Assembly: GCA_964503935.1 (NCBI GenBank)
Contig: CAZDCJ010000033.1
Location: 1 to 11,559, forward strand
Length of the DNA: 11,559 nt
DNA from: STD2-77 sp964503935
GTDB lineage: Bacteria; Patescibacteriota; Minisyncoccia; JAHIHE01; JAGLIN01
Reading direction: 5' to 3'
Positions 11,390 to 11,559 of this stretch are shown here, piece after piece. The notes beneath the pieces were generated by a model. It was not told the DNA's origin and made no database searches. It saw only the letters and a program-made list of their open reading frames with translations. Each line of letters begins with the position of its first letter. The stretch's first letter is position 1. Both the position numbers and the translations under genes were made by a program.

Positions 11390-11460
11390 GGGCCTGTAGT
11401 AAAGTGGTATTACATCGCATTCGCATTGCGGAGGCGCGAGTTCGATTCTCGCCAGGTCCA
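11390..11460 (+). tRNA. tRNA-Ala (anticodon CGC)
   Basis: The cloverleaf is complete. Acceptor GGGCCTG (11390-11396) pairs with CAGGTCC (11453-11459). D stem is GTAA/TTAC. Anticodon stem TCGCA/TGCGG holds loop TTCGCAT, giving anticodon CGC, which reads GCG. Variable loop is AGGC. T arm is GCGAG-TTCGATT-CTCGC. The discriminator is A73. The G3-U70 pair, the main identity element of tRNA-Ala, is present and confirms the assignment. The 3' CCA is not encoded; the next bases are CCT. Confidence 0.95.
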
Positions 11461-11469
11461 CCTCGTGAG

Positions 11470-11496
11470 AACCAGGAATAGATATCCTGGTTTTTT
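11470..11496 (+). terminator. Intrinsic terminator of the tRNA gene
   Basis: AACCAGGA (11470-11477) pairs with TCCTGGTT (11485-11492) over 8 bp with a 7-nt loop, and the T-tract continues to 11496. Confidence 0.9.
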
Positions 11497-11513
11497 GTGT
11501 TTGCGTATGCACC

Positions 11514-11541
11514 TTGACATTATTCAAAAAGATGTTAGAAT
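11514..11541 (+). promoter_or_regulatory. Promoter reading out of the window
   Basis: TTGACA (11514-11519) and TAGAAT (11536-11541) are 16 bp apart. The gene it serves lies beyond 11559. Confidence 0.75.
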
Positions 11542-11559
11542 AATCACAAAACAAAAAGG

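Overview
The window looks like chromosomal DNA of a bacterium, most likely a member of the Candidate Phyla Radiation (Patescibacteria, Parcubacteria-like). That placement is an inference. It rests on two tandem small pilin-like two-helix membrane proteins of the type common in that group, several small proteins of CPR type, many genes without a Shine-Dalgarno sequence, a compact class A RNase P RNA, and a tRNA-Ala with no encoded CCA end. A run of exactly 100 N (7296-7395) shows that this is a scaffold with a gap, probably from a draft or metagenome assembly.

Layout. 1-2000: recJ on the minus strand, ending near a hairpin. 2021-2347: a small conserved-type gene and a bidirectional terminator. 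2384-3140: a two-gene minus-strand operon of unknown function, divergent from rnpB (3196-3615). The rnpB RNA has an unusually long closing stem and runs straight into a polyprenyl-phosphate sugar-1-phosphate transferase gene (3638-5047). 5116-6678: one transcription unit with two T4SS-pilin-like proteins and an RmlD-type dTDP-4-dehydrorhamnose reductase. Together with the sugar transferase this points to cell-surface polysaccharide and envelope functions.

6700-9045 is the unusual part. It is mostly non-coding, rich in inverted repeats and broken by the gap. At its left end is a promoter, a 34-codon ORF ending in consecutive Val/Ile/Leu codons, and an intrinsic terminator: the layout of an ilv-type leader-peptide attenuator, with no ilv gene visible downstream. 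At its right end, just before leuA (9045-10610), is a promoter, a short ORF ending in a run of Leu codons, and a terminator whose 5' arm is made of those same codons: a leu leader-peptide attenuator. Between them lie two small unknown genes with strong ribosome binding sites, several mutually exclusive hairpins, and two more ORF ends with Val or Leu codon runs placed at the start of stable hairpins.

10650-11559: the leuA terminator, a SpoIIM-family membrane protein with its own promoter, a tRNA-Ala(CGC), its terminator, and a promoter firing out of the window. The best candidate for an undescribed system is the branched-chain amino acid attenuation region at 6776-9045, in a lineage generally thought to lack most amino acid biosynthesis. 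The missing piece is probably hidden by the gap.
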